A stretch of DNA of 64,000 nt from Pseudomonas fluorescens. Lineage in GTDB: Bacteria > Pseudomonadota > Gammaproteobacteria > Pseudomonadales > Pseudomonadaceae. The notes below the pieces were generated by a model. It did no database searches and was not told the DNA's origin. It worked only from the letters and a program-made list of their open reading frames with translations. Positions within the stretch are counted from its first letter, which is position 1. Every line of letters begins with the position of its first letter. The stretch lies in contig NZ_LVEJ01000007.1 in assembly GCF_001648775.1 (NCBI RefSeq), positions 88,228 to 152,227 of the forward strand, read 5' to 3'. Shown here piece by piece: positions 36,347-46,342 of the stretch. A program made the position numbers and the translations under genes.

Positions 36347-36871
36347 ATGTCCGCAGCACTGTTGATCATCGATATGCAGGTCGGCCTGTTCCAAGGCCCG
36401 GAACAACCTCACGACGGCGAACGGATACTCGCCAACATCCAGCGCCTGATCGCACAGGCCCGACAACAACAGGTACCGATCTTCGCCGTGCGCCACACCG
36501 GCCCGCAAGGTTCGCCGATTGCTGTCGACAGTCCATTCTGGCAATTGCTGCCGGCGCTTGAACTGGACGCTGAAATCGACACCCTGTTCAACAAATCCCG
36601 CCCCAATGCTTTCCACGGCACCGAACTGGCGCAACAGCTCAAATATAGAAAAGTCGAGAATCTCTACATCGTCGGCATGAAGACTCAGTTCTGCGTCGAC
36701 AGCACTTGTCGCGCAGCTGTCGACCTGGGTTTCAAAGCGTTGCTGGTGGCCGACGCCCACACCTGCATGGACACTCCCGCGCTGTCGGCCGAAGCAATCA
36801 TCAAACACCACAACGCAACCCTCGGTGCTGCCTTCGCAGGGTTAATCGACAGTGCGCAGGTAATGTTCTAA
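36347..36871 (+). CDS. Isochorismatase-like cysteine hydrolase
   Basis: 174 residues. The catalytic triad of the family is visible: Asp in LLIIDMQVG, Lys in LFNKSRPNAF and Cys in MKTQFCVDST. Members hydrolyse amides or ureas; YecD/nicotinamidase-like relatives exist, but the substrate is not clear here. The ATG at 36347 follows AAGGAGA. Confidence 0.9.
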   Translation: MSAALLIIDMQVGLFQGPEQPHDGERILANIQRLIAQARQQQVPIFAVRHTGPQGSPIAVDSPFWQLLPALELDAEIDTLFNKSRPNAFHGTELAQQLKYRKVENLYIVGMKTQFCVDSTCRAAVDLGFKALLVADAHTCMDTPALSAEAIIKHHNATLGAAFAGLIDSAQVMF

Positions 36872-37230
36872 ACAAACGATCTGTGAAATTGACGCAGCCT
36901 CACTTGCTGCGGCTGCGTCAATCAGAGTTTTGTAACCCTATCTTCCGTCCTACAACACCGCGCAGCCAGTTAATATAACTAGCGACATTAATTACAGAAA
37001 TAACCAACAAACAAGCTAATAACTGATCAACACTTAAGAATATTCCTACAACAAAAAACACCCAAAACAATCAAGACAAAATATTACCCATAAACCAAAC
37101 AACAGCCCTTTGTTACAAGCAACTACGGAGCCATTGAACAATCTTCCACATCACGTCTATATTTTTCACGCCCCGAAGCAGGAATGTTTAATAGCACACG
37201 ACCTTCGAAGTTTGATGAAGAGGACTCAGC
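36872..37230. other. AT-rich intergenic region
   Basis: From about 36950 to 37130 the sequence is far richer in A and T than anything else in the window (for example TTAATATAACTAGCGACATT, AAAACAATCAAGACAAAATA). No gene is seen. It precedes two small secreted proteins and probably holds their promoter; the composition suggests acquired DNA or a silencer-binding region. Confidence 0.5.
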
Positions 37231-37707
37231 ATGCAAAAACACACGATGATCGGCCTGTTGTTGGCAGCGCTGCTTTCCCCGCTCGCCAGCGCCGACGTCG
37301 GCGAACTGGCCTCCTCGCCCCGATGGCTGACCACCAAGGTTTACATCGACGGCGCCACTGAAACGGACGTCAAAGCGCAGTACCCCGGCGTCGTGGGTAT
37401 ATCGACCTGGAATCCCGAACGTAATCGATATGAATTCTTTGACACCGACACAGGCGAGTCACAGTACAACAACGGTGGCGGCGGTTATTTCTTTGTTACC
37501 GGCGATCAGAAACAGCACATCCTTGTACCCGACATCGGCCCCACCAAAACGATTGTCCGACGCTTGGAAACTTTGAATAGCAGTGAATTCACCTACTCTC
37601 GCGAAGTGCCGCGCGACATGGTGGAAAACAATCCTCTCGTGCGTATTCATGTCGTTCACGCACCTTATACCGGAACCGTAGAAACCAAATCCGTCATCAA
37701 ACAATAA
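37231..37707 (+). CDS. Small secreted protein, possibly DUF4822-like
   Basis: 158 residues with a signal peptide (cleavage near LASA). The mature part contains YPGVVGISTWNPERNRYEFFDTDTGESQYNNGGGGYFFVTGDQ. The G-x-S-T/F-x(n)-FFD-x-TG-x(n)-GYFFVTGD pattern recalls DUF4822 proteins, but I hold this loosely. AAGAGG precedes the ATG. The next gene, 14 bp on, also encodes a secreted protein. Confidence 0.7.
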   Translation: MQKHTMIGLLLAALLSPLASADVGELASSPRWLTTKVYIDGATETDVKAQYPGVVGISTWNPERNRYEFFDTDTGESQYNNGGGGYFFVTGDQKQHILVPDIGPTKTIVRRLETLNSSEFTYSREVPRDMVENNPLVRIHVVHAPYTGTVETKSVIKQ

Positions 37708-37721
37708 CGCCAGGAATCAAT

Positions 37722-38150
37722 ATGCAAAAGACACTTAAAACCCTGCTGATGTCGACGTTATTTGTCTCCTCGGTCTATTGCGCCGGGGTCAGCGCGCAGG
37801 CCGCCACCCAACCCCTAAAAAAAACCGTCGCCACTGCCGACAATGCCATGATGCTGACCGTTTTTCTCAAGCATGATCAGACCCGCCCATTGAGCGAACT
37901 CAAAGCCCAGCTCACGCAACAAGGCTTCTACAAAACCTTTCCCCCGGCCGGGGTCGAAGTGGTGAGCTGGAACATCATGATGGGCATTGGCCAAGTGGTG
38001 ACCGTGCGCTTCCCCGCCTCGCGGTTGGCAGAAGTGAACCTCGCTCTGGAAAGCACCGCGTGGGGCAGTTACCGCACCGAGTTTTATCCAACCTACGATT
38101 TCCAGCCGATTGCCCTGGCTGAACAAAGCAAAGCTCGCGCCGCCCAATGA
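37722..38150 (+). CDS. Small secreted protein, family unknown
   Basis: 142 residues with a signal peptide (MQKTLKTLLMSTLFVSSVYCAGVSAQA). The mature protein reads MLTVFLKHDQTRPLSELKAQLTQQGFYKTFPPAGVEVVSWNIMMGIGQVVTVRFPASRLAEVNLALE. The alternation of strand and helix (FLKHDQ...LSELKAQL...VVTVRFP) suggests a small alpha/beta ferredoxin-like fold; no domain is named. It is probably co-transcribed with the preceding gene. Confidence 0.75.
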   Translation: MQKTLKTLLMSTLFVSSVYCAGVSAQAATQPLKKTVATADNAMMLTVFLKHDQTRPLSELKAQLTQQGFYKTFPPAGVEVVSWNIMMGIGQVVTVRFPASRLAEVNLALESTAWGSYRTEFYPTYDFQPIALAEQSKARAAQ

Positions 38151-38319
38151 TGCTCACAGCACACCGGATCACCGGTGTGCTGCCAGCCTTGCTTCTTGCC
38201 TGAAGCCGTCCAGAATCAAAGCACACTGCGTGAATGACAATGATTGCCAAACCGCTCTGGAATCAGCACTCTGACACGACTTTCGCGACCGACACGCCAT
38301 TGATCACAGGAGCCGCGCA

Positions 38320-39288
38320 ATGCCCGCCACCGTTCTGGTACTGGTTGAAACCATCAATGACTATCTGCCGATTCTCGAGCATCAGGGCTTTCACCTGATC
38401 CTCGCACCGACACCGGCCGAACGGGCACAAGCCATCGCCAGCCACGGCAGTCGTATCGATGCGGTGCTGACCCGCGGCCCGCTGGGCCTGACCGCCGACG
38501 AAATCGCCGCCCTGCCCGCGCTGAAAATCATCACCGTGATCGGTGCCGGTTACGAACAGGTCGACCTGCAAGCCGCCAGCGATCGCGGGATCACCGTGAC
38601 CAATGGCGCCGGGGTCAATGCCTCGTCGGTGGCCGACCACGCAATGGCCATGTTGTTGGCATTGGTGCGCGATATTCCACGCTGCGACGCGGCGGTGCGC
38701 CGGGGCGAATGGCCAAAAATCATGCGTCCGTCGCTGGCCGGCAAACGTCTGGGCATTCTCGGCCTCGGCGCGGTGGGCATGGCGATTGCCAAACGGGCGA
38801 ACCTCGGTTTCGATATGCAGATCAGCTATCACAGCCGCCAGTTGCGCACTGATGTGCCCTACGCGTTCTGCTCGACACCAACCGATCTGGCGCGGGCCTC
38901 GGACTTTTTGATCGTCGCCACGCCCGGCGGCATCGGCACGCAGCATCTGGTCACGCGAGCGGTGCTCGATGCGCTCGGGCCGAAAGGTTTTATCGTCAAT
39001 ATTGCGCGCGCCAGTGTGATCGCCACGGCAGACCTGATCACCGCGCTGGAACAACGGCGCATCGCCGGCGCCGCACTCGACGTGTTCGACCACGAACCGC
39101 AAGTGCCGGATGCCCTGAAGACCCTGAGCAACGTGCTGCTCACCCCGCACGTTGCCGGTCTGTCACCGGAAGCGACTCAAGGCACGGTCGAGTTGGTGGG
39201 GAAAAACCTCGTGGCGTTTTTCTCCGGGCAACCGGTGCTGACGCCCATCGCGTTGCCGCCGAAACGCAACAACCAGCGGGTGCACTAA
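38320..39288 (+). CDS. D-isomer specific 2-hydroxyacid dehydrogenase
   Basis: 322 residues. The NAD(P) fold GKRLGILGLGAVGMAIAKRA and the catalytic Arg (IVNIARASVI), Glu (FDHEPQVP) and His (LTPHVAGLSP) of the family are all present. It resembles glyoxylate/hydroxypyruvate reductases, but the substrate is not determinable. Its stop codon overlaps the stop of the convergent tssA gene by two bases. Confidence 0.92.
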   Translation: MPATVLVLVETINDYLPILEHQGFHLILAPTPAERAQAIASHGSRIDAVLTRGPLGLTADEIAALPALKIITVIGAGYEQVDLQAASDRGITVTNGAGVNASSVADHAMAMLLALVRDIPRCDAAVRRGEWPKIMRPSLAGKRLGILGLGAVGMAIAKRANLGFDMQISYHSRQLRTDVPYAFCSTPTDLARASDFLIVATPGGIGTQHLVTRAVLDALGPKGFIVNIARASVIATADLITALEQRRIAGAALDVFDHEPQVPDALKTLSNVLLTPHVAGLSPEATQGTVELVGKNLVAFFSGQPVLTPIALPPKRNNQRVH

Positions 39289-40367
39289 AGCACGCCGAGC
39301 AACGTCCACAACCGCCGCGACTCGGCATCGGCCGAAATCAACTCACCGAGCAATTCACTCAACGGCTTGTTACCCCACTCGACCCCGCGCCGTATCAGGT
39401 ACGGCACCGGGCTGTGGGGTTCGGTGCGGGCCAGGTATTCGGCGATCAGCAATAACTGCCGATAGGCTTCTTCACGACTGGCCGGCTCGCGAAACACCTG
39501 CGCGACCGGCGCCGCTTCCGCAGGCGGCGACACGGCGACAGCGGCTTCGACCACGGGCGCGGGTGGCGCCGGTTGTTGTGGGTGCATGGCAATGAACTCC
39601 TGAACCAGTGTCAGCAGCGCTTGAAGGGTGTCCTGCAACGGCCGCAATCCCGGGCCTTGATCGCCCAGATAGGCCTCACTCCAGCGGTCGAGTCGTTGCA
39701 GATGTTGCAGGCTCAACAGCAGATTGCCTTGGTTGCGCAGCCAGAATGCCAACGGCGTGGCGCGGATCTGGTCGTTGAGTTTCTTCTGTTCGTTGCGCGC
39801 GGTTTCCGCCGAGGTCTTGGCGTTCTTGCTGTCGTTGGCCTGCACCTGTTGAATCTGCAAGCGGCGCCAGACTTCCAGCGTATAAGCCTCGAAAGCACTG
39901 TTGCGCGTGCCGAACAGCGGCACCCGCGTAAGTAATATTTCGCTGTAACGGCGCACCAGCCATTCCAGTGGAATCACCCGCCATGACTGATCGCCCTCCT
40001 CGGCTTGCGGGTGCAAATGCTCGGGAAAGCGCTCACACAGACCGGCGATCAGCGCCAGACTACCGGGCAAGCCATCCAGCGCCTGCAAGTGCAACCAGGC
40101 CTCGCCGAGCCAGGCGCTGAGCATCAAGTCCTTGCTGCGTTCGAGCAATAACGTGGTGGTGAGCTTCTCCACGTCCGGCCAGTTCGCCCGCTTCAGCGTC
40201 GACTGCCAGACCCCGGTCGGCAGGCTCGCATCGTCTTCGCGGCGCAAGTCGCGCAACTGGTCGAACTCGCGTTCATAACGCAGATCGACGCCACACGGCG
40301 CGTCTGCGCTGATCGGTTCGAGCAACTGCTCAATCAGCTCTGGCAACGGGGTCGATGGCAGGCTCAC
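39285..40367 (-). CDS. tssA: Type VI secretion protein TssA
   Basis: 360 residues. The N-terminal ImpA domain (LLEPISADAPCGVDLRYEREFDQLRDLRRED...) is diagnostic. TssA primes and coordinates sheath and tube assembly on the baseplate. The C-terminal part ends YLIRRGVEWGNKPLSELLGELI. The start codon is GTG, overlapping the tssM stop (GTGA). It is the last gene of the leftward tssJ-K-L-M-A operon. Confidence 0.93.
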   Translation of the reverse strand: MSLPSTPLPELIEQLLEPISADAPCGVDLRYEREFDQLRDLRREDDASLPTGVWQSTLKRANWPDVEKLTTTLLLERSKDLMLSAWLGEAWLHLQALDGLPGSLALIAGLCERFPEHLHPQAEEGDQSWRVIPLEWLVRRYSEILLTRVPLFGTRNSAFEAYTLEVWRRLQIQQVQANDSKNAKTSAETARNEQKKLNDQIRATPLAFWLRNQGNLLLSLQHLQRLDRWSEAYLGDQGPGLRPLQDTLQALLTLVQEFIAMHPQQPAPPAPVVEAAVAVSPPAEAAPVAQVFREPASREEAYRQLLLIAEYLARTEPHSPVPYLIRRGVEWGNKPLSELLGELISADAESRRLWTLLGVL

Positions 40368-43300
40368 AGGTTCTCCTTCGGCGATTCGATGGCGGCCGTG
40401 GTGCCGGTGAACTGGAACGGCGAGCGTGGCGCGCGGGTCGGCAACGGCGCAATCGACAACGGCAGTTTCGAGCCCTGGCTCATCAGCGACAGGCGCACGA
40501 ACATCCGCGTGAATTCACTGGTGACGCTGTCGGTCGATGCGGTCACCGGCAAGCGCAAGGTCAACGGGAAATCGGTGTAATCCATGCTCGGCTGGCGCTG
40601 CACCGAGAAATGCGCGCGCATCATCCGCAGCAATGACCACGGCCCACCGTATTCCCAACCGGCCTCCAGATCGCGCACCACCAGGTTCGGTTGTTGCGGA
40701 TCGTTGACCGGCCGTTCCTTGCCATTGCGCGCCCAGCGCAAGGTCAGGCGAATCGGCTGGCCGACCATCCAGCGCAGGTTCGGTTGCTCGGCTGCGGGGT
40801 AGTTGATCTGCTGACTGCCGGCGAGCAAGCTCCAGGCAATCACCTGATCGGCGCCCTTCTCGTCATCGCGATCGGTGCGCCAGCGCACATCCAGTTCGAC
40901 GCCGAGGATGCCGCTCTTGTCGCGCACGAACAGCGGTGTCAGCCAAGTGCTGGCCTGTTTCAAACGGTTGAGAAAATCCGCCGCGGCCAAGCGTTCCGGG
41001 GTCTGGTTTGTGGCAAGGCCGGCCTGTGCGACCGGCAGTTTTTTGTCGATCAGTTGTAGAAAATATTCAACCCGGGCCGGATCGGCGTCCTGCATCTGCA
41101 CGCCGTTGGCGAACGGAAAGCGATCCGCCAGATATTGATTGAAGTAGTTGGCCAGCTCATTCCACGCCGCAGCGGCCTGTTGCACTTGCAGCATCTGGCA
41201 ACGCTGTGTGGCCTCCTGTTGCAACTCGATCGCGCGCATCGCCAGGGTGCCTCGGCCGCCGCCGAGGTTGGCGGTCTGCAACATCTGCAGGCAGGAATTG
41301 ACGTCCATTTCGATAAAATCGCGACTGACCAGTTGCTCGATCTGCGCCGGTGAACTAGCCGGGTTGGCCTCCTTGTATTTGCGCAACTCGTCGTTGAGTG
41401 CACTGAACTGCGTCACGCGTTCGTAATCCAGTGCCGAAAGACTGGCTTGCTGCGTCGTCAACCACTGCAACGACGACGTGCGCCGTTCCGTGATGCCGAG
41501 CATGGTATTGAACTGCTGCTTGAGGCTCAGTTTCAGGTCCTGCACATCGCTGGCGCCGAACAATTGCAGACCGAGGTTTTTCCCGCCGTCCCACTGGCTG
41601 ATTTCAGCACGACCGCCGAACAGCGGTTGTGCGGTGATTTCATCCAGCCCGCCGATAATCTGCGCCATGGCGCGGCGGTTGAGCGCCGTTTGCAGGCGCG
41701 TGGCGAGGTCCGCACGGTGTACCTCGACAAAGGCCTTTTGCAGGGCCATGGCTTGCTCGGCCTGTACGTTGAACACGGCGTAAGGCTGCGTCTGGTCGTT
41801 GTGATCCTTGAGGCTCAACCACATTGCCTGGGCGGCGGCGCGCTCGGCGGTTTTCAGCAGTGCCACGCGATAGTCCGGCGGAATCCGTGGCAGCTCTTCA
41901 GCGATGTAGCTGTTGTAGTCGGCGAAATACTTCAGCGATTCATTGAGGTCATCACCGTCCACCGTCTGACCTTGCATATTGACGTTGTCTTCGCTGGCAC
42001 GCAGGGCGACCGACACGAAGTCACGCTTGAACAGCGCCTGTACCGCGTTATCCAGCTTGACCACTTGCTCCTGCAAGGCCAGTTGCCCGCTGACTTGCTG
42101 CACCAGCAAGTTGTCCCGCGATCCGATCTGGGCGATCCATTGATCGCGAAAGCTCTGCTGCAGCCGTGACGCTTGTGTGTCGAGGTCCTGCTCGACCTGC
42201 GTGCCCAACAACGTACTCTTGGCCACCTTGCCGAGGAAGTCGCGATAACCCGGCACCAGTTCCTGGCCCTTGCCGCGACTCCACGTCGAGTTGGTCAGGG
42301 CAATCGCCGCTTGCAGATCATCGACCAGCGCAGTCAGGTCTTCGAGCTCCCGCAGGCTGTTGCCATTGCCCGATTGCAGTTGATCCAGGTGCAATTTGAG
42401 ATAGCCGGCCTTGCTGACAAAGTTATCGGCGAGGAAATACTGATCGAGCCAGCGCTGCATCAGCCCGGAAAAATTGCTCACGATCAGCGGGCGCTCGACA
42501 CTCAGATCAAGCGCTTGCAAGTGGCCGTCTTGCCCTGCGACGAGCAGCCGATTGTAAAAAGCCGCGTAGGGCAAGGTGCCCGTGTTGAGGTTCAGCGCCA
42601 GCGCGTTGTTGCTCAGTTGCACCAGATCGTCCAGCGGTGCGCGCGGGTTGTTTTGCACCTGATTGAACCACTGGTTCTGTTGTTCCAGACGCAATGCACG
42701 CTCCACCAGATCATTCGCCTTCAGGTAATTCTGCCACTGCGCCGGGTCGTCACTTTCGACACTGCTGCGTCGATCAGTACTGCGGATCGCCTTGAGCTGC
42801 GCCAGTTCGGCGCTCAGCAGATCATGCAGCGGCACCACCATATGGCGCTCAGTGGACTGCAACACTTGCTGCTCCAACTGGTTGTCGAGCGAGGAAAACC
42901 ACGACGTCGGGAACACCAGCGAGACATAGTTCCAGTGCGGGGCTCGCTCCAGTACTCGCCAGAAGGTCTGCACGTTGCGCCGGGTCGAGTCGAGCCGCTG
43001 CGCCTCATCACTGACGGCCACGTAGCCCTTCTGCGCGCCCTGCATCTGCCGCGCCAGCTCATGGGCATCCTTGACCGACGCGTGCCAGATCCACAGCATC
43101 GCCACCGCCCAGACCACCCCCACGACCAGCGCAACCCCGGCGGTGAGACGTTGCCAACGCTGACGCAGACGCAACAGGCGCGGCACGCCATGCGCCAGCC
43201 CCCGCTCGCCGACCAGCCGCTGGCGCCACAACTGCCGGACAAACGCGCTGCGCTGCAGGCCGCTGTCGTCCACGGAAAAACCGTCTTGCGCGTCTTCCCC

Positions 43301-44185
43301 GGCGACATTGGCAGTGAAATACACACCGCGAAAACACGGTGCCTCGCCTTGAGCATTACCTTGAAACACCGGCTCCAGCACGTTCTGCAACCCGCGCCGC
43401 AACGTCTCCAGACGATCCGGCAAGGCATACAGATCGGCACTCAACTGCCCGGACAATGTGCCAATTTCAATCACCGCTTCAGCCACCGCCCGGTGCAGAC
43501 GATCCACCGCCTGATCGCTCCATTGGCCTTGCCAGAGGGCATCGCGAGGATAGGGAGATGACCAGCCTAATGTGGCTTCGCGGGCCTCTGGCGGCAAGGC
43601 GCTGATCAGATCCTGAAAACCCGGCAATTCCTCAAGTCCGGTGACCACGACATACACCGGGACGCTGAGCCCAAAGCGTTGCAGCAGGTCGATGAAGCGC
43701 CGGCGCGCGGCGACGCCCAACTGAGTCGCCTGTTCAAGATTGCTCAGGCGATTGACCGGCACCGTCCAGATCACCGCGTCCAGCGGCCGCTTGCTGCGCA
43801 GCCGCAGGATCAACCCCAGCAACCGCCACCAACTGCCGCGTTGCAAATGCATGCCGTCGTCCGGCAGAAACAGCGCTTGCGGCACCACCAGCACCGCGCC
43901 CTCGGGGTCCGACCACCAGCGCCCGAACCACGCCGGTCTGTCGGTCGGTTGCAGGCGCCATTCCGTCACCAGTTGCGTGCCCTGGACTTCGTCGCCGAGC
44001 ATCAGCAACCAGGGCAACTGATAGCGACCGAGATTGCCCTGGTCGCGCTCCATATGGCGCACGGAGGCATAGAAACTGCGGATCGCCGCGCCGCTCTGGG
44101 TGCGTAACCACCACACCGCCATCGCGATGATCGCCAGCAACAACAGCAGGGCAACGATCCACGCAACGATCGTCAGCGGGCTCAT
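40364..44185 (-). CDS. tssM: Type VI secretion membrane complex protein TssM (IcmF)
   Basis: 1273 residues. One N-terminal membrane helix (about 5-27) is followed by a cytoplasmic domain, a further helix (about 350-372, VALVVGVVWAVAMLWIW) and a large periplasmic IcmF-related region. TssM forms the envelope-spanning channel with TssL and TssJ. In place of the Walker A loop found in many TssM proteins (GPPGAGKT) this one has LLMLGDEVQGTQLV, so nucleotide binding is unlikely. The ATG overlaps the tssL stop. Confidence 0.93.
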   Translation of the reverse strand: MSPLTIVAWIVALLLLLAIIAMAVWWLRTQSGAAIRSFYASVRHMERDQGNLGRYQLPWLLMLGDEVQGTQLVTEWRLQPTDRPAWFGRWWSDPEGAVLVVPQALFLPDDGMHLQRGSWWRLLGLILRLRSKRPLDAVIWTVPVNRLSNLEQATQLGVAARRRFIDLLQRFGLSVPVYVVVTGLEELPGFQDLISALPPEAREATLGWSSPYPRDALWQGQWSDQAVDRLHRAVAEAVIEIGTLSGQLSADLYALPDRLETLRRGLQNVLEPVFQGNAQGEAPCFRGVYFTANVAGEDAQDGFSVDDSGLQRSAFVRQLWRQRLVGERGLAHGVPRLLRLRQRWQRLTAGVALVVGVVWAVAMLWIWHASVKDAHELARQMQGAQKGYVAVSDEAQRLDSTRRNVQTFWRVLERAPHWNYVSLVFPTSWFSSLDNQLEQQVLQSTERHMVVPLHDLLSAELAQLKAIRSTDRRSSVESDDPAQWQNYLKANDLVERALRLEQQNQWFNQVQNNPRAPLDDLVQLSNNALALNLNTGTLPYAAFYNRLLVAGQDGHLQALDLSVERPLIVSNFSGLMQRWLDQYFLADNFVSKAGYLKLHLDQLQSGNGNSLRELEDLTALVDDLQAAIALTNSTWSRGKGQELVPGYRDFLGKVAKSTLLGTQVEQDLDTQASRLQQSFRDQWIAQIGSRDNLLVQQVSGQLALQEQVVKLDNAVQALFKRDFVSVALRASEDNVNMQGQTVDGDDLNESLKYFADYNSYIAEELPRIPPDYRVALLKTAERAAAQAMWLSLKDHNDQTQPYAVFNVQAEQAMALQKAFVEVHRADLATRLQTALNRRAMAQIIGGLDEITAQPLFGGRAEISQWDGGKNLGLQLFGASDVQDLKLSLKQQFNTMLGITERRTSSLQWLTTQQASLSALDYERVTQFSALNDELRKYKEANPASSPAQIEQLVSRDFIEMDVNSCLQMLQTANLGGGRGTLAMRAIELQQEATQRCQMLQVQQAAAAWNELANYFNQYLADRFPFANGVQMQDADPARVEYFLQLIDKKLPVAQAGLATNQTPERLAAADFLNRLKQASTWLTPLFVRDKSGILGVELDVRWRTDRDDEKGADQVIAWSLLAGSQQINYPAAEQPNLRWMVGQPIRLTLRWARNGKERPVNDPQQPNLVVRDLEAGWEYGGPWSLLRMMRAHFSVQRQPSMDYTDFPLTLRLPVTASTDSVTSEFTRMFVRLSLMSQGSKLPLSIAPLPTRAPRSPFQFTGTTAAIESPKENL

Positions 44186-44946
44186 GAGTCTTGCCCCGGC
44201 GCATTCGATACCTCACCGCTTTGCAGGACCGGCGCCAGCTCCTGGCCGATGTCCCGCCATAACCAATGCCCGAGCGCGGTCAGCAACAGCAGCATCGCCA
44301 GAATCCCCAGCGCCAGCCGAAAGCCATCCGGCAACGCCGTGCGCACCGGCATTTGCAACGGCGTGGCCAGCGAGGGCTGCACCAGACGCTGGCTGACACC
44401 GGCATCACTGGCCTCGTCCTGCCAGGCAAAATTGAACAATGCCAAACGCCACTTGGCCAATTGCGCCTGACTGTGCTCGCCGCGCAAGCGCCCGTGGAAA
44501 CCGAGAATCAGGCACTGCAAATACACGTTGGCCAGATCGCGGGTGGTCGGTTGTTGCTCATCGAGCAGGGTTTGAATCGCCGCTGGCACCTGCTCACCGG
44601 CCTGACGACTGGAATACAGACGCGACTCCAGTGGCTTGCCCTGCCACGCCGCTTGCCCGGGCCACGGGGTAAACAGCAGAGTTTCATCGATCAGGGCGAC
44701 GAACGCATAGACCAGCGCCTTGACCTGTTCGGTCGCCGAATCACCGACCCGTGAATACGCCGTGCGCCACAATCGCTGCGACGCCTGGGTCGACAGTTCG
44801 ACCACGGTCTCGACCAGCGCCGCTTCGTCCTCGCTGTCCTTGGGCAACTGCACCCAATCCTGCTGCCATTGTTGCCACGTCTCGCGGAACGCGCTGCTCA
44901 ACGGTGCGTCCTGCAACCCAAGGCTTGCGGCACTTCCTTGCGACAT
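44182..44946 (-). CDS. tssL: Type VI secretion membrane protein TssL (DotU)
   Basis: 254 residues. The cytoplasmic DotU domain contains LVYAFVALIDETLLFTPW and the conserved LGFHGRL; a single C-terminal membrane helix follows (LALGILAMLLLLTALGHWL). There is no OmpA-like peptidoglycan-binding extension, as in short TssL proteins. It partners TssM and anchors the baseplate through TssK. Confidence 0.93.
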   Translation of the reverse strand: MSQGSAASLGLQDAPLSSAFRETWQQWQQDWVQLPKDSEDEAALVETVVELSTQASQRLWRTAYSRVGDSATEQVKALVYAFVALIDETLLFTPWPGQAAWQGKPLESRLYSSRQAGEQVPAAIQTLLDEQQPTTRDLANVYLQCLILGFHGRLRGEHSQAQLAKWRLALFNFAWQDEASDAGVSQRLVQPSLATPLQMPVRTALPDGFRLALGILAMLLLLTALGHWLWRDIGQELAPVLQSGEVSNAPGQDS

Positions 44947-44964
44947 ACGGCGTTCCTTGTGTGA

Positions 44965-46296
44965 TCAGGCACTTTCACTGTTCTGGGCGACAAACAGCAC
45001 CACTTGCCACGGGCTGCTGGTGAGCTTGGCGGCCGGCGCGGCGATCATCAGCGGCAGTTGCGCGTCGAACCACGCGCCTTCGGCCGTCACGACAAACAGC
45101 CGCGTGTCTTCGCCGACGCTGTAGGCCACTTGCTCGCTGCGGCTCATGACCTGATGGCCCAAACCGCTCATGCGCTGACGACTGAGCAAGGCGATGTGCG
45201 GTGCCGAAGCGATGATCGCGCCTCGTAACCAGTCAATGGCCGCTTGTTCGCTGGCACCGTTGGGCATGCGCAGGCCGATGACCAGGCGCTGGCTCGGTTG
45301 TTCGTCCGGCAACTGAATCGAAAAGCTCTGCTCACCGCGTTCGAACGGCAGGCTGCGATAGCCGGCGCGAATCAGTTCGAGGGTGGTTTCCAGCCATTGC
45401 AGGACGGCGTCATAACCGCGCTGCAACTCGACAAAATCCAGCGCCGCGAACGCCGGTACACCGGCCAGCGGCTCGAGCGCCGACCACGCGCCGGCCAGTC
45501 CGAGCAAGTGCACATAGAGGGTTTGCGGCTGGGCGATGCGGCTGTTGAGCAAGCCCTCGACTTCCGGCAGACGCGCCCACAGCGCGGTCAACTGGCGGCG
45601 AATCTCCAGCGCATCGTCCTGATTGCCGGCCTGTTGCGCCTGGCGCAAACGGCCACCGAGAAACAGACACTTCTCCCGCGCCCGTGCGCAGAGCCCGGCA
45701 ATGCGTCGCCCAAGGGGTGACTCCGGTAGCAGGATGGGCGTGGGTGGCGTATAGGACAGCGGCAGAAAACCGCCGCCCTCCTTGCGAATTTTCAACAAAG
45801 GCAGGCAGATCGAATCGGCCTTGTTCAGTTGCGTGCACAACCGTGGATTGGGCCGCCACACCGTGATCGACTCAGGGAACTCGCCGCTGGTGAGGTCCGG
45901 CAGCGCCTCGCCGACCACCGACTGCAAACGGCCCTTGAGCGGCAGCAATTGCCCGGCCCGCCACATCGGACTGATCGCCAGGTATACGGTGACGGTGGCA
46001 TCGTCAGTGGAATTGATCGCGGCGCTGACATCCAGCTCCAGTGTCGGGCCGATGCCGGCCTGCAGATCCACCGGCAAACCGTCGGGCATTGTCCCCTGCA
46101 ACGACAACACCCGGACCACGCCGGCACTCAGCGCCGACGGGTCGAATTCCATATGACTGACGCCCCAGAACCACGGGTTGCACGCCTGCGCCAGATGCGC
46201 GCCGAGTGCTTCGGCCCGCAGCCCTTGCAACTGAAAATGCTGCGGCAGCAATTGCATGCCTTCGTGCCAGCAAACCGCGTCAGGTAGCAGACTCAT
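44965..46296 (-). CDS. tssK: Type VI secretion baseplate protein TssK
   Basis: 443 residues, normal TssK length. The signature N-terminus VCWHEGMQLLPQHFQLQGLRAEAL is present; TssK links the baseplate to the TssL/TssM membrane complex. The start at 46296 (MSLLPDAV) follows AAGGGAG. It lies between tssJ and tssL. Confidence 0.95.
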   Translation of the reverse strand: MSLLPDAVCWHEGMQLLPQHFQLQGLRAEALGAHLAQACNPWFWGVSHMEFDPSALSAGVVRVLSLQGTMPDGLPVDLQAGIGPTLELDVSAAINSTDDATVTVYLAISPMWRAGQLLPLKGRLQSVVGEALPDLTSGEFPESITVWRPNPRLCTQLNKADSICLPLLKIRKEGGGFLPLSYTPPTPILLPESPLGRRIAGLCARAREKCLFLGGRLRQAQQAGNQDDALEIRRQLTALWARLPEVEGLLNSRIAQPQTLYVHLLGLAGAWSALEPLAGVPAFAALDFVELQRGYDAVLQWLETTLELIRAGYRSLPFERGEQSFSIQLPDEQPSQRLVIGLRMPNGASEQAAIDWLRGAIIASAPHIALLSRQRMSGLGHQVMSRSEQVAYSVGEDTRLFVVTAEGAWFDAQLPLMIAAPAAKLTSSPWQVVLFVAQNSESA

Positions 46297-46342
46297 ACGA
46301 CTCCCTTCGACCAAGCCGCGATCCGGCGGCAGCGGTGGTATT

